Origin: Sporosarcina sp. ACRSL
GTDB lineage: Bacteria; Bacillota; Bacilli; Bacillales_A; Planococcaceae
Direction of reading: 5' to 3'
NCBI RefSeq assembly: GCF_022346605.1
Contig: NZ_JAKRNT010000001.1
Location: 62,001 to 126,000 of the forward strand
DNA: 64,000 nt
A program made the position numbers and the translations under genes. The notes under the pieces are model-generated. The model did no database searches and was not told where the DNA came from. It saw nothing but the letters and a program-made list of their open reading frames with translations. Shown here piece by piece: positions 43,196 through 52,346 of this stretch (the first letter of the stretch is position 1; each line of letters opens with the position of its first letter).

Positions 43196-43728
43196 AAAAG
43201 AATCACGCACTTGTCATTGGCGGCACAGGTATGCTCGCGGGTGTTTCGCTGTTTTTGGCGGAGGAAGGGTATGTTGTTTCGGTCATTGGTCGAACAGCTG
43301 CAAAGTTTGAACGATTGAAAGCAGATAGTCCTCCGAATTCAATCTTTCCGGTCAGTGTTAATTATTATTCGAAAGAGCTTTTTTCTGAAGTAGGAAAAGC
43401 GATCGCAGAACGAGGTCCTTTTGATTTAATCGTAAGCTGGACGCCTAATTATCGTGCGCTTGAAAAAATTTGCGAAATGAATGATCGAGCAACGTCGTTC
43501 CGGCTCATTCATGTCAAAGGAAGTCGACGGTATTTTGAAGATGAGGAAATTCGAATTACCGCTAATTGTATATATGAAAAAGTATTCCTTGGGTTTGTGA
43601 AAGAGAATGGAAATTCGAGATGGTTGACACATGAGGAAATTGCTGGTGGGGTCATCCAACAAATTGCCGATAAAACGGAAGATAGGATCATTGGTCAACT
43701 CCACCCATACAGTGAGAGACCGAGGTAG
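43192..43728 (+). CDS. SDR-like Rossmann-fold protein
   Basis: A 178-residue short-chain-dehydrogenase-like protein with nucleotide-binding VIGGTGMLAGVS near the N-terminus and an arginine for NADP in VIGRTAAK. The Tyr-x-x-x-Lys of active SDRs is not clear, so it may be a non-catalytic or atypical member. Its start overlaps the NUDIX stop codon. Function unknown. Confidence 0.75.
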   Translation: MKKNHALVIGGTGMLAGVSLFLAEEGYVVSVIGRTAAKFERLKADSPPNSIFPVSVNYYSKELFSEVGKAIAERGPFDLIVSWTPNYRALEKICEMNDRATSFRLIHVKGSRRYFEDEEIRITANCIYEKVFLGFVKENGNSRWLTHEEIAGGVIQQIADKTEDRIIGQLHPYSERPR

Positions 43729-43747
43729 AACGGAGAGTGCTGCAACA

Positions 43748-44308
43748 ATGCTGAAACGCAAATATGGCAGTCGATATGATTGGAAACGGATTGTGAAAAG
43801 AAGAAACGCAGAAAAATATATTTCATCAACACAATTTAAAGGATATGTAACGATGCTTCAAATGGACGATGTGTCAGAGGCTCTCTATATGACATATAAC
43901 GGAAGGTCAGTTTGCATTGCTGATAAGGGGTACAGCTGGCTGCAGCATTTTCCGGATGAAAAGCATTTCTCAGTGACGACCGTATTTGATTCATCTAACC
44001 ATATTGTTCAATGGTATATCGATATATGTAGAGAGAATGGCTATTGTCATACGAACGGGCCGTGGATGGATGATTTGTTTTTAGATTTGATTGTGTTGCC
44101 TACTGGGGAAGTTATTGAGAAAGATCTTGATGAAATAGAAGTAGCACATCACACCCAATTAATAACAGACGATGAGTTTGCACTTGCTTGGTCGGAGTTT
44201 AATCGAATTAAAATGAGGTTAGCAAACAACAGTTTTGACCTTCTTACATTGACCAAACAGCATTTACAAATGCTGAAAGAAGACCTGGGGGTGTTGGAAC
44301 ATGATTGA
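43748..44308 (+). CDS. DUF402 domain protein
   Basis: A 186-residue protein with the DUF402 pattern: WLQHFPDEKHFSVTTVF, then QWYIDICRENG and DLFLDLIVLPTGEVIEKDLDE, and a helical C-terminus. DUF402 proteins include nucleoside tri- and diphosphatases, RNA-associated enzymes and biofilm factors; the Asp-rich DDLFLDL could bind a metal. ATG 43748 follows ACGGAGAGTG; the frame is open back to 43631 inside the SDR-like gene without a ribosome binding site. It overlaps the TPR gene by eight bases. Confidence 0.82.
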   Translation: MLKRKYGSRYDWKRIVKRRNAEKYISSTQFKGYVTMLQMDDVSEALYMTYNGRSVCIADKGYSWLQHFPDEKHFSVTTVFDSSNHIVQWYIDICRENGYCHTNGPWMDDLFLDLIVLPTGEVIEKDLDEIEVAHHTQLITDDEFALAWSEFNRIKMRLANNSFDLLTLTKQHLQMLKEDLGVLEHD

Positions 44309-44780
44309 ACTAGCGAAAGCTATCAAGTTACGTGGTGATGGAAAACTCCATGAGTCAAATGAAATTCTCAAGGACTTAGCAAAAAACAACCCGGACGATG
44401 CCGTGATTAATTATCAATGTGCATGGAGTTTTGATGTTTTAGGAAAGGAAGCGGAAGCCGTCCCTTACTATGAAAAAGCACTTCAAATAGGGTTGAATGA
44501 CGAAGATGCGTTAGGTGCTTACATTGGCCTTGGAAGCACATACCGGGCGTTAGGTAGCTATCAAAAGTCGAAGGCTATCTTCGAAAGAGGGCTTGTACGT
44601 TTCCCCGAAAACAATGCGTTGAAAACGTTCTATGCCATGACGTTATATAACTTGGAGGAACATATAAAGGCGATGGAGATTCTCCTCACTTGCCTTGTCC
44701 AAACTTCTAACGATCCGGACATTACATCTTATAAGAGAGCAATTGGATTCTATGCAGATAAGTTGGACAAGACATGGTAA
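44301..44780 (+). CDS. Tetratricopeptide repeat protein
   Basis: A 159-residue protein made of about three to four TPR units (AINYQCAWSFDVLGKEAEAVPYYEKAL-like units are at about residues 35-62, 70-104 and 105-140). It has no signal peptide or catalytic motif and probably mediates protein contacts. Overlaps of eight bases with DUF402 suggest coupled translation. Confidence 0.82.
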   Translation: MIELAKAIKLRGDGKLHESNEILKDLAKNNPDDAVINYQCAWSFDVLGKEAEAVPYYEKALQIGLNDEDALGAYIGLGSTYRALGSYQKSKAIFERGLVRFPENNALKTFYAMTLYNLEEHIKAMEILLTCLVQTSNDPDITSYKRAIGFYADKLDKTW

Positions 44781-44811
44781 TAAGTACAAGAAATGCAAAG
44801 GAATGATTGAG

Positions 44812-45117
44812 TTGGAAGAAAGATTTCAAGTTACAGAAATGGAAAGAGAGAAAGTGTTGAAAAGTTATTTCAGAAAGGGATTAGATGGTCCGCTTGACAC
44901 GTTTCCTAGCAAGGATAAAAGGAAGTATATCATTGCCCAAGAAATAATAAAGCGATTTGAAGTAGGGAAAGTGTATTTAGAAAAAGAGGTCAACGCGATC
45001 CTAAAAGAAATACATCCTGATTTTGCAACCATTCGTCGTTTTTTCATCGATTATGGCTTCATGAATCGCAGTGATGATGGGAAGGAGTATTGGATTGAAC
45101 ATAAGGAAATTGGATAA
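44812..45117 (+). CDS. DUF2087 domain protein
   Basis: About 101 residues with the DUF2087 pattern: LDTFPSKDKRKYIIAQEIIKRFEVGKVYLEKEVNAILKEI (region about 30-70) and RRFFIDYGFMNRS. In larger proteins this domain follows transcription regulator domains, and it may bind nucleic acid. I choose TTG 44812, nine bases after AAAGGA; ATG 44803 touches that site. It overlaps the next gene by 23 bp. Confidence 0.72.
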   Translation: MEERFQVTEMEREKVLKSYFRKGLDGPLDTFPSKDKRKYIIAQEIIKRFEVGKVYLEKEVNAILKEIHPDFATIRRFFIDYGFMNRSDDGKEYWIEHKEIG

Positions 45118-45973
45118 AAGTAAGGAGAATGACTTGAGCATAGTAACCAATTTTACCGATAAAGTATTTTCGGAGAATAGTGATTTGAAGACAGAGATAT
45201 GCAGAAGTATTTTTAGCAAGCTCCATAAAGATATTATTATGGTCTGCAATGAAAAAGAAATTCTAGTCCTCGCATCCACTCATAAATCATATTGGCATCC
45301 GCATTGTATATATGTCCGACTTGCCTATAACTTGGATGCAGTCGATGAACAAGCACTTCAATCCATAATTTCCGAACTGAAAAGTACATACGATCAACCA
45401 TTGTTTTTCCTGCTAGACGACAGATTTAATCAATTAAAGGAAATGTTAGCTCGAAACAAGTTCAAGATGATTAGAAAAACGGCGATCATACATATTGATC
45501 CAACACAGTCAGTTGGAAAAACAGAACGGGATGAACGGATTTTATCAATTAGACAGATACGAGATAACAAGGCAAGAATGGATTGCTTCGTTCAGCTTTG
45601 TAAGAAGACGTATACAGAAACACATACAGACAACCCAGTTGCAAATTTACCGATTGAGAGCTGGAAAGATGCTGCATTGGACGGTCTGATGGACGAACAT
45701 AGCTATGTCATAGTAGATGGTCTGGAGATTACTGCCTTTAGTCTACTGTATGAATCCGATGAGAAAAGTTGGGAGTTGGGTTGGATAGGTGTGAATGACC
45801 TCGCACGAATAACCGATTTGGATAGGTTGATCCATAGGCAAATAGAAGATGCGGTAAAGCAAGGCATTTCATTTATCGAGAAAGAAGTAGATTCAACATG
45901 TCCATACTCCCTTCATATTTGCGAATCATTGAAGTATGAAGTGGCAGAGACATTATATGCATATTTGAAATGA
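45095..45973 (+). CDS. GNAT-like acetyltransferase family protein
   Basis: A 292-residue protein with weak likeness to two-domain GNATs. The second half (about residue 140 on) begins ILSIRQIRDNKARMDCFVQLCKKTYTETH and continues to SYVIVDGLEITAFSLLYE and WELGWIGVND, as in acetyltransferases. No clear acetyl-CoA Q/RxxGxG/A loop is visible, so activity is uncertain. TTG 45095 follows AAGGAG by seven bases. Confidence 0.6.
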   Translation: MNIRKLDKSKENDLSIVTNFTDKVFSENSDLKTEICRSIFSKLHKDIIMVCNEKEILVLASTHKSYWHPHCIYVRLAYNLDAVDEQALQSIISELKSTYDQPLFFLLDDRFNQLKEMLARNKFKMIRKTAIIHIDPTQSVGKTERDERILSIRQIRDNKARMDCFVQLCKKTYTETHTDNPVANLPIESWKDAALDGLMDEHSYVIVDGLEITAFSLLYESDEKSWELGWIGVNDLARITDLDRLIHRQIEDAVKQGISFIEKEVDSTCPYSLHICESLKYEVAETLYAYLK

Positions 45974-45982
45974 GGAAAAGAG

Positions 45983-46876
45983 ATGAACATTGTAATAGAA
46001 GCACCGAGAAGTTATAGCGATTTGGCTGCATTTCTAGCGAAAATGAATAAAGAGACGTACCAGCATATCGGTTATTGCGGGGAATCAAAAGAGGAAATAT
46101 ACGATACGTTGACAAATGAATTTTCTGATCTAGCGTTAGAAAAATCTTTTATCGTTGCCTATAAAAATGAAGACATTGCAGCTGCTATTGGATTGGATAT
46201 CAATTTGGAAGACAGAAGTGCGGAAGTCTGGGGTCCTTTTGTGAGTGAAGCATATTTACATACGAGTCTCGGCAATGAACTATGGGAGAAAGTTACTGCT
46301 CTTTCAGCACCGCAAGTGGATCAGTATAGTTTTTTCTTTAATCTCGACAACCTGTTTGCAAGAGAATTTGCTAATTCGCATGGTGGACAACTCAAAGGTT
46401 TCCATACCGTTTTAGTAGCCAAAAAGAGTGAATGGAACGAAGTTGTGATTGAACAAATAAAAGAGTACAACTCTACTTATCAAAATGGATTTGCGGAATT
46501 GCATGGACATGAATTTCCTTCAACTTATTATAGCGCGAAAACGATTCTTAAGAGATTAAGTGAAGAGAATCAGTTGTTCATTTCCACTAGTGATAACGAG
46601 CTGACTGGCTATGTCTATATTGAAGCTGACCCCCTACATGGAGATGGCTCGATTGAATACATTGCGGTATCTGAACAATTCCGTAAACAAGGCATTGGCA
46701 AAAAGTTACTGACTTTTGCCGTGAACAAATTATTCGCTTATGAGGAAATAGAAGAGATAACGTTAAGTGTTAATAACAAAGATGAGGGTGCAATTAAACT
46801 ATATCAAGCTGTTGGATTTAAAGTGAAGCATAAGCTTATTCATTATGAAATTGACAAAAAGGAAGTCTTATTATGA
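45983..46876 (+). CDS. Two-domain GNAT N-acetyltransferase
   Basis: A 297-residue protein with two GNAT folds. Only the C-terminal one has a good acetyl-CoA loop (EQFRKQGIGKKLL near residue 230) and LYQAVGFKV; the N-terminal one seems degenerate. This layout is like mycothiol synthase or ribosomal-type tandem GNATs, but no mycothiol pathway is expected here. The ATGA overlap links it to the nucleotidyltransferase gene. Confidence 0.83.
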   Translation: MNIVIEAPRSYSDLAAFLAKMNKETYQHIGYCGESKEEIYDTLTNEFSDLALEKSFIVAYKNEDIAAAIGLDINLEDRSAEVWGPFVSEAYLHTSLGNELWEKVTALSAPQVDQYSFFFNLDNLFAREFANSHGGQLKGFHTVLVAKKSEWNEVVIEQIKEYNSTYQNGFAELHGHEFPSTYYSAKTILKRLSEENQLFISTSDNELTGYVYIEADPLHGDGSIEYIAVSEQFRKQGIGKKLLTFAVNKLFAYEEIEEITLSVNNKDEGAIKLYQAVGFKVKHKLIHYEIDKKEVLL

Positions 46877-47430
46877 TTCATAGCAAGCAGGATGTCATCC
46901 ATTTAATTTCCGAAGATGAGTGGATGATGGATATTTTAAGGAGTGCACAGTCTTTATATTTACCGGATTGGTGGGTGTGCGCGGGCTTCGTGCGATCGAA
47001 AATTTGGGATATGCTTCATGAGTTCAACGAAAGAACACCTTTACCGGATATCGATGTGATTTATTTTGATCCATCCAACGTAGATGAAGAGATAGAAAAA
47101 AGGTATGAAAATAAACTAAAGCAGATTCAGCCTACTATTCCCTGGTCTGTAAAAAATCAGGCAAGAATGCATACTGTGAACAATGATCGTCCCTATTCGT
47201 CATCCACTGAAGCAATAGCCAAATTTCCTGAAACAGCTACTGCATTAGGCGTGAAACTCGATGAAGACGGAAAGATCGTGTTGACTGCTCCGTATGGAAT
47301 TGAAGATGTCATCAACTTCCACATAAGACCAACGCCTTACTTTAGTGAAACAAAAGAGCGGATGCAATATTATCATCAACGCGTTAGCAAGAAGAATTGG
47401 AAGTCAGTATGGCATAAGGTGAAGTTATAG
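46873..47430 (+). CDS. Nucleotidyltransferase family protein (DUF925/NTP_transf_6)
   Basis: A 185-residue protein with WWVCAGFVRSKIWDMLH, then the metal-binding LPDIDVIYFD, and the C-terminal TPYGIEDVINFHIRPTPYF, the NTP_transf_6 pattern. Such proteins are predicted cytoplasmic nucleotidyltransferases of unknown target. GGAAG precedes the ATG, which overlaps the stop of the GNAT gene. Confidence 0.83.
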   Translation: MIHSKQDVIHLISEDEWMMDILRSAQSLYLPDWWVCAGFVRSKIWDMLHEFNERTPLPDIDVIYFDPSNVDEEIEKRYENKLKQIQPTIPWSVKNQARMHTVNNDRPYSSSTEAIAKFPETATALGVKLDEDGKIVLTAPYGIEDVINFHIRPTPYFSETKERMQYYHQRVSKKNWKSVWHKVKL

Positions 47431-47505
47431 GGAGAGAACAATTACCGGATTATCTTTCATTAAATTCACTATAAAGATCCAATAATTTGGAAAAGGGGTA
47501 TGGGA

Positions 47506-48474
47506 ATGGTCCTTGTTCTATTGGTGCTTCTATTAGTGGTTATCGGGGGTTTATACACTTATAACAAGTCACAAGTTAAAAAGGCAGAGGAGTTATATCC
47601 GCCTAATGGGGAATTCGTAACGGTTGATAATTGTTCATTACACTATATATCCGAAGGATCTGGCAATCCAATTGTGTTTCTTCATGGGGGCATTCTTTCT
47701 AGCAGTGATTTTAAAGAGGTTGTTCAGTTAGCTGCGAAACAAGGATATCATGCCTTAGCGTTTGACAGACCTGGTTATGGATATAGTGATAGACCTAGAC
47801 ATGTGGAAGTTACCCCTATTGATCAAGCAAAAATTATTCATTCAGCAATAAAACAGCTGGGTGTCGATAAACCTATTATTCTAGTTGGACATTCTTGGAG
47901 TGGCACCATGACCCTTTCCTATGCTTTACAATTCCCCAATGAAGTGGCTGGGATTGTATTGTTAGGACCTGCCAAGTACAAAGAAGGCTATCCAGCAGAA
48001 AATGGCGACCCTCTTTCTAAAATGATCACTACTCCTATTTTGGGGGATTTAATGGTAAAGACATTACTAAAAACACCCTTAGGTAAAAGAATATCGAACT
48101 CAATGGTAAAGGCAACTTTCACGCCTGAACTTCCACCTGAAGGCTATAAAGAAGAGGTATTTGCTATAGGTTTTCGTCCGAGACATTTTAAAGCCAATCG
48201 CGAAGATGTTCTTGCCTTCCCTGGAACTTCGAAACAGTTAAGTGAAAAATATAAAGAAATTAAAACACCAATCAAAATTGTTGTTGGAGAGAAGGATCCA
48301 TTTGGCACAATTGAACAAGCACAACGGTTAAAAAGAGATATTCCCCATGCAACATATACCCTTATCCCTAATGTAGGACATATGATACCTGAACTTCATC
48401 CAAAATTAGTTATGGATTATGTTGATGATATTTACACTCAATCTACTAAAACGCTATCACCCGAGTATATATAA
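47506..48474 (+). CDS. Membrane-anchored alpha/beta hydrolase
   Basis: A 322-residue hydrolase. An N-terminal hydrophobic helix (about 2-18) anchors it with the enzyme outside. The oxyanion is FLHGGILSSSDF, the nucleophile elbow GHSWSG (Ser near 130), an acid VGEKDPFG and the histidine in NVGHMIPELHP. GC is lower than in the preceding genes. ATG 47506 lies seven bases behind AAGGGG. It is likely an esterase or lactonase-like enzyme, substrate unknown. Confidence 0.83.
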   Translation: MVLVLLVLLLVVIGGLYTYNKSQVKKAEELYPPNGEFVTVDNCSLHYISEGSGNPIVFLHGGILSSSDFKEVVQLAAKQGYHALAFDRPGYGYSDRPRHVEVTPIDQAKIIHSAIKQLGVDKPIILVGHSWSGTMTLSYALQFPNEVAGIVLLGPAKYKEGYPAENGDPLSKMITTPILGDLMVKTLLKTPLGKRISNSMVKATFTPELPPEGYKEEVFAIGFRPRHFKANREDVLAFPGTSKQLSEKYKEIKTPIKIVVGEKDPFGTIEQAQRLKRDIPHATYTLIPNVGHMIPELHPKLVMDYVDDIYTQSTKTLSPEYI

Positions 48475-48485
48475 GGAGCATTTCC

Positions 48486-49616
48486 ATGAAATTTACTATA
48501 AAAAACTCATTATTTACAGCGATTGTTTCTGAATTGCATAAGATATGTTCGAGTAAAAGTCTGCTCCCGATCCTGTCAGGAATAAAGATCGAAGCAAACA
48601 AAGATGGCATAGTTCTAACTGGCGGCAACTCAGAACTATTCATTGAAAAGAAAATCCCCTTACAAATAAAAGGGGAAACAGTCGTTGAAGTACAAGAAGG
48701 TGGAAGCGTTGTTGTATTGGCAAAGCATTTTATGAACCTTCTAAAAAAACTACCTGATGACATTGAAATATCATCAGACGATATGCAATTGGTCATCATC
48801 AAGTCGGGTAGTATTGTAACGAGGATGAATGGCTTAGCCGCGGTTGACTATCCAAAACTACCAGAAATTAAAATTTTGCATTCAGTTGAGGTAGATTTGA
48901 CCTCATTGAAAGACGTGATCAAACAAACAATATTCGCTGTCTCCAAAAATGAAACAAAGCCGGTGCTTACTGGTGTGAAGATGGAGTTTGAAAGAAATAA
49001 ATTAACTTGTACCGCAACCGACTCCCATCGGCTATCGTCTAGAGAGATACAAATCAATTTCCCAGGAGGGGCTCATGCAGTCATTGTCCCAAGTAAAAGC
49101 TTGACGGAGCTATTACATTTAAAGGAAGTCAGCCACGCATCAGTACATATTTCAATTGCGAATAATATGATTGTATTTTCAACAGAAAATACAATTTTGT
49201 ATTCCGTATTAATTGAAGGGAATTACCCGTATACCCAATCATTAATTCCAACCGACTTTGTGACGAAGATTACGATGAATACCAAAGCATTGATAGCAGG
49301 GATTGAACGGGCTTGTGTTTTTTCCGAAGAATGGAAGCATAATAATGTACACTTGGCGATGATTGATAATAGCAATTTAAAGATAACAACAAATTCAGCA
49401 GGAATCGGAATGATCGAAGAACTACAAAGAGTAATCAGGGTGGAAGGGGTAACCACTATCGATATGACCTTCGATGGTCGACTTTTACTTGAAGCGTTAA
49501 AAGGGATACGGGAAGAACAGGTGACCATCAGTTTTTGTGGTGTGATGAAACCGGCTGTTATTAGGCCGGAAAATGATGACTCTTATGTGCAATTGATTTC
49601 ACCACTTCGAACATAA
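48486..49616 (+). CDS. DNA polymerase III beta subunit (sliding clamp) paralog
   Basis: A 376-residue protein with the three-part DnaN fold. It begins MKFTIKNSLFTAIVSELHKICSSK and has LPILSGIKI, ATDSHRLSSREI (second domain) and LLLEALKGI and a final VQLISPLRT where DnaN ends in LI.P.R. The clamp topology seems complete. It does not lie next to dnaA or recF, so it is a second copy; paralogs exist in some Bacillus. It has AAGGAGC before the ATG and stands among small soluble enzymes. Confidence 0.88.
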   Translation: MKFTIKNSLFTAIVSELHKICSSKSLLPILSGIKIEANKDGIVLTGGNSELFIEKKIPLQIKGETVVEVQEGGSVVVLAKHFMNLLKKLPDDIEISSDDMQLVIIKSGSIVTRMNGLAAVDYPKLPEIKILHSVEVDLTSLKDVIKQTIFAVSKNETKPVLTGVKMEFERNKLTCTATDSHRLSSREIQINFPGGAHAVIVPSKSLTELLHLKEVSHASVHISIANNMIVFSTENTILYSVLIEGNYPYTQSLIPTDFVTKITMNTKALIAGIERACVFSEEWKHNNVHLAMIDNSNLKITTNSAGIGMIEELQRVIRVEGVTTIDMTFDGRLLLEALKGIREEQVTISFCGVMKPAVIRPENDDSYVQLISPLRT

Positions 49617-49633
49617 ATAGAGGAGGTTTAGAC

Positions 49634-50137
49634 ATGGGATATATTGAAGAATTGAGGAAGCTAGTTGGACATCGGCCATTGATATTCGTCGGCTCGGTCG
49701 TAGTCGTTGTTGATGAAGAGGGAAGGCTATTGTTGCAACAACGGAAATTTCCGGAAGGTGCTTGGGGAATTCCCGGTGGGTTAATGGAATTAGGGGAATC
49801 CACGGAAGATGTAGCGAGGCGCGAACTATATGAGGAGACGCAGCTGCAAGTGGATGAACTGACATTGATCAATGTGTACTCTGGATCCGAATATTTCATT
49901 CGAGCTGCAAATGGTGATGAATTCTATGTTGTGACAACTGCTTATTATGCGGAATATGCAAAGGGGGATTTAGTGGTCGATCAAGCTGAATCCATTACAT
50001 TTAAATACTTTCATCCCCATGAGTTGCCTGAAAATATCGTTAGAAGTCATAAGGAAATATTGGATGAATTTCTATTGAAGTATTATTCCTCTTTAGCTAC
50101 GGTTACTAGTATTCGAGAAAAGGGGATTTATGTATGA
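49634..50137 (+). CDS. NUDIX hydrolase
   Basis: A 167-residue NUDIX enzyme. The box is GGLMELGESTEDVARRELYEET-Q, with VVVVVDEEGRLLLQQRKFPEGAWGIP before it. It begins MGYIEELRKLVGHRP, almost like the NUDIX gene at 52347, so the two are likely duplicates. AGAGGAGG stands before the ATG. It ends in an ATGA overlap. The substrate is not clear. Confidence 0.88.
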   Translation: MGYIEELRKLVGHRPLIFVGSVVVVVDEEGRLLLQQRKFPEGAWGIPGGLMELGESTEDVARRELYEETQLQVDELTLINVYSGSEYFIRAANGDEFYVVTTAYYAEYAKGDLVVDQAESITFKYFHPHELPENIVRSHKEILDEFLLKYYSSLATVTSIREKGIYV

Positions 50138-50583
50138 AGCAGTGGACGAATGAAATTGAAATTGATGCACCAATTGAACACGTTTGGAAGTACTTAAATG
50201 GAACATTGGAGGACATGCAAAAGATTATGCCGCAAGTCGTTTCAAATGAACCTGTCACCATTACAGAAGAAAAGGTCGGAAGTATCTATTTGCAGAAGTA
50301 TAAAGAAGGCAAGCGAGTCATGGAGTACGAGGTCGAAACACTGGACTTTTTAGATACGCCAAATGAAAAAAAGATGAAAGTTGGCTTCACGCTTGGTGGG
50401 ATGTTTGAGATCACGGCTGGATATAAACTATCCCGAATAAATGATGCAAAAACACGATTCATTTATACAACTACAAATAAACCACTTAAGTGGTTCGTCA
50501 AATTATTCTTGTTATTTGCAAATGATAAAGTAGTTGTCGAATTTGTTGAGCGAGTGAAAAGGGTTGCGGAAGAAGAAAACTAA
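50134..50583 (+). CDS. SRPBCC family protein
   Basis: A 149-residue START-like fold protein. It starts with the typical NEIEIDAPIEHVWKYL and ends with a long helix WFVKLFLLFANDKVVVEFVERVKRVAEEE. Such proteins bind hydrophobic ligands or act as cyclases. It starts within the NUDIX stop codon (ATGA) after AAAAGGGGA. Confidence 0.82.
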   Translation: MKQWTNEIEIDAPIEHVWKYLNGTLEDMQKIMPQVVSNEPVTITEEKVGSIYLQKYKEGKRVMEYEVETLDFLDTPNEKKMKVGFTLGGMFEITAGYKLSRINDAKTRFIYTTTNKPLKWFVKLFLLFANDKVVVEFVERVKRVAEEEN

Positions 50584-50607
50584 CAAAAAGGAGATGACAT
50601 ATGATGT

Positions 50608-51447
50608 GTGGGATTTGAATCTAGGCATAGGGAAAGAGATTTACAATTACCAGTTCAACGTGAAAAATTATTAAAAAACGCATTACAAGATTTAGCTGAT
50701 GATCCATATGTTGAAGCAATTTTTGAAGGTGGGTCACTTGCGAGAGGTGATTTTGATAGGTACTCGGATATCGATCTGCACGTAATTGTGGCTCCTCATA
50801 TGAAGACGAAATATATTGAGGAAAAACGTTCGCGGGCGGAGAAATGGGGAAATGTCTTGTTTTTTGAGGAATCTTCACCTACTTCACCTGTCATCGTGAC
50901 TCATTATGATTGTTTTGTAAAAGTGGACTCTTGGTATCAAGCTGCGGATGATTATCAACCTTCCATTTGGTTGCAAGGACTGAAGATTTATTTCGACAAA
51001 AAAGGGGTCATTACAAAGCGATTTGAGAAATCGGAAAAAATCGTGTACAAGCCAACGAAACAAGAGGTTGAACGTTGGCGTGGGAAGGTTTTAGCATTTG
51101 TTCATGAAACATATCGTGCCGCTATGAGAGAAGAATTTTACTATGCAATATCAAATCTAGACCGGGTTAGATGGTTGATTGCCTACGGTTGGTATATGGA
51201 GATGGGGCGCCATTTGAACAGTTCCTATGGAGTATGGTCGAAAATTGAAGGTGACCGTAGTCAATTGGATAAGGGGCAGTTAGCTGATTTGGCAAGTTGG
51301 GATTGTGGAAGAAATCAACATGACATCATGACAACAGTAAAGAAAATTGTTCCCGAATTTTATCGGGTAAATAAAGTCTTGAGTGACGAACTTGAAATGG
51401 ATTCAGACGAAGAGAAGTGTCGGAAGATTATTGAAATGGTTTTATAG
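50608..51447 (+). CDS. Nucleotidyltransferase domain protein (aminoglycoside adenylyltransferase-like)
   Basis: A 279-residue protein. The minimal nucleotidyltransferase motif GGSLARGDFDRYSDIDLHVIV (residues about 41-61, GS-x-DxD) is intact, followed by a helical C-terminal half as in lincosamide or streptomycin/spectinomycin nucleotidyltransferases. A resistance role is possible but unproven. The start is odd: GGAGATGACAT leads to an ATG at 50601 whose frame stops after five codons; the coding frame first offers GTG at 50608. Confidence 0.78.
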   Translation: MGFESRHRERDLQLPVQREKLLKNALQDLADDPYVEAIFEGGSLARGDFDRYSDIDLHVIVAPHMKTKYIEEKRSRAEKWGNVLFFEESSPTSPVIVTHYDCFVKVDSWYQAADDYQPSIWLQGLKIYFDKKGVITKRFEKSEKIVYKPTKQEVERWRGKVLAFVHETYRAAMREEFYYAISNLDRVRWLIAYGWYMEMGRHLNSSYGVWSKIEGDRSQLDKGQLADLASWDCGRNQHDIMTTVKKIVPEFYRVNKVLSDELEMDSDEEKCRKIIEMVL

Positions 51448-51459
51448 GAGGATATTTGA

Positions 51460-51900
51460 ATGAATCAAGCAGCAAAGAGTTACTGGGAGAATTATTGGGG
51501 TGACAAAGAACGTCCAGCTTCAGTAAGCGCTTGGATGTTTGGTGATACACCTGACGAGCTTGCACAGTTGGTCATTGAGGAAAAGAAGACAGCAACATGT
51601 TCAGCTCATGTGCTGTATGAATTGGAAAATGAACCGCTCCCGACAACAGAAGATTATAGTATCATTCTGAACAGTAAAGAAGAACCCGTTGCCATCATTA
51701 AGACAACTGCTGTGTCGATTGTCCCTATGAATGAAGTAACGGAGGAGTTTGCGTTGGCAGAAGGTGAAGGGTCCTATGAAGAATGGAAAGAGATTCATGA
51801 CCGTTACTTCAGATCAGAATTATTGCCACGTGGAATTGAATTTTCTGAGGACATGCTCCTCGTTTGTGAAAGGTTTACATTGATTGACGTGAAAAAATGA
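51460..51900 (+). CDS. ASCH domain protein
   Basis: A 146-residue protein of the ASCH fold (PUA-like, thought to bind RNA). It has WENYWG near the start, then MFGDTPDELAQLVIEEKKTATCSAH and AEGEGSYEEWKEIHDRYF, the usual YhfF-like pattern. GGAGGATA stands before the ATG, 12 bp behind the nucleotidyltransferase gene. Function unknown. Confidence 0.85.
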   Translation: MNQAAKSYWENYWGDKERPASVSAWMFGDTPDELAQLVIEEKKTATCSAHVLYELENEPLPTTEDYSIILNSKEEPVAIIKTTAVSIVPMNEVTEEFALAEGEGSYEEWKEIHDRYFRSELLPRGIEFSEDMLLVCERFTLIDVKK

Positions 51901-51912
51901 GAGGGACAAGTG

Positions 51913-52323
51913 ATGAGTACAAAACTTTTGAGGGTTGGCACTACGTATATACCTGTAAGCAATGTTGAGCAAGCAGCTCAGTGGTACGTGGATAAGCTGG
52001 ACGCACAATTAAATTATCAGGATCAAGACAAGGCTATCTTGAACTTGGCAGATCAAAGTTTCTTTCTTGTAAAAGCGAAAGAAAATGAAACGGCTAATTT
52101 TTACGATGTGAATGGAACTGAACGATTTTCACTTACTTTTGAAGTGGACGGTCAGGAGGCATTAAGGAAGTTACATCAGGATTTTATCGAACATGAGATT
52201 AATGTCGGTGAAATCGAACATAGAGGACATTCAGGAATTAACTTCGTTTTTAAAGATCTGGATGGAAATAAATTCGATGTGTGGAGCGAATTGAGCCCAT
52301 CGTTTAAGAAAGAAAATGACTGA
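51913..52323 (+). CDS. VOC family protein (glyoxalase/bleomycin-resistance fold)
   Basis: A 136-residue protein with a betaalphabetabetabeta start VGTTYIPVSNVEQAAQWYVDKL and a second half ending NFVFKDLDGNKFDVWSE, as in VOC proteins. The usual metal-binding His at the start is replaced (TYIPV), but later acid residues remain. It could be an isomerase, dioxygenase or ligand-binding protein. ATG 51913 follows GAGAGGGAC. Confidence 0.82.
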   Translation: MSTKLLRVGTTYIPVSNVEQAAQWYVDKLDAQLNYQDQDKAILNLADQSFFLVKAKENETANFYDVNGTERFSLTFEVDGQEALRKLHQDFIEHEINVGEIEHRGHSGINFVFKDLDGNKFDVWSELSPSFKKEND

Positions 52324-52346
52324 AAAATCAAGGGGGAACGTGGGGC

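Noticed and set aside
48380..48490. Replication origin near the sliding clamp gene
   Set aside because: No dnaA gene, no cluster of DnaA boxes and no AT-rich unwinding region is visible; the gene is a paralog.
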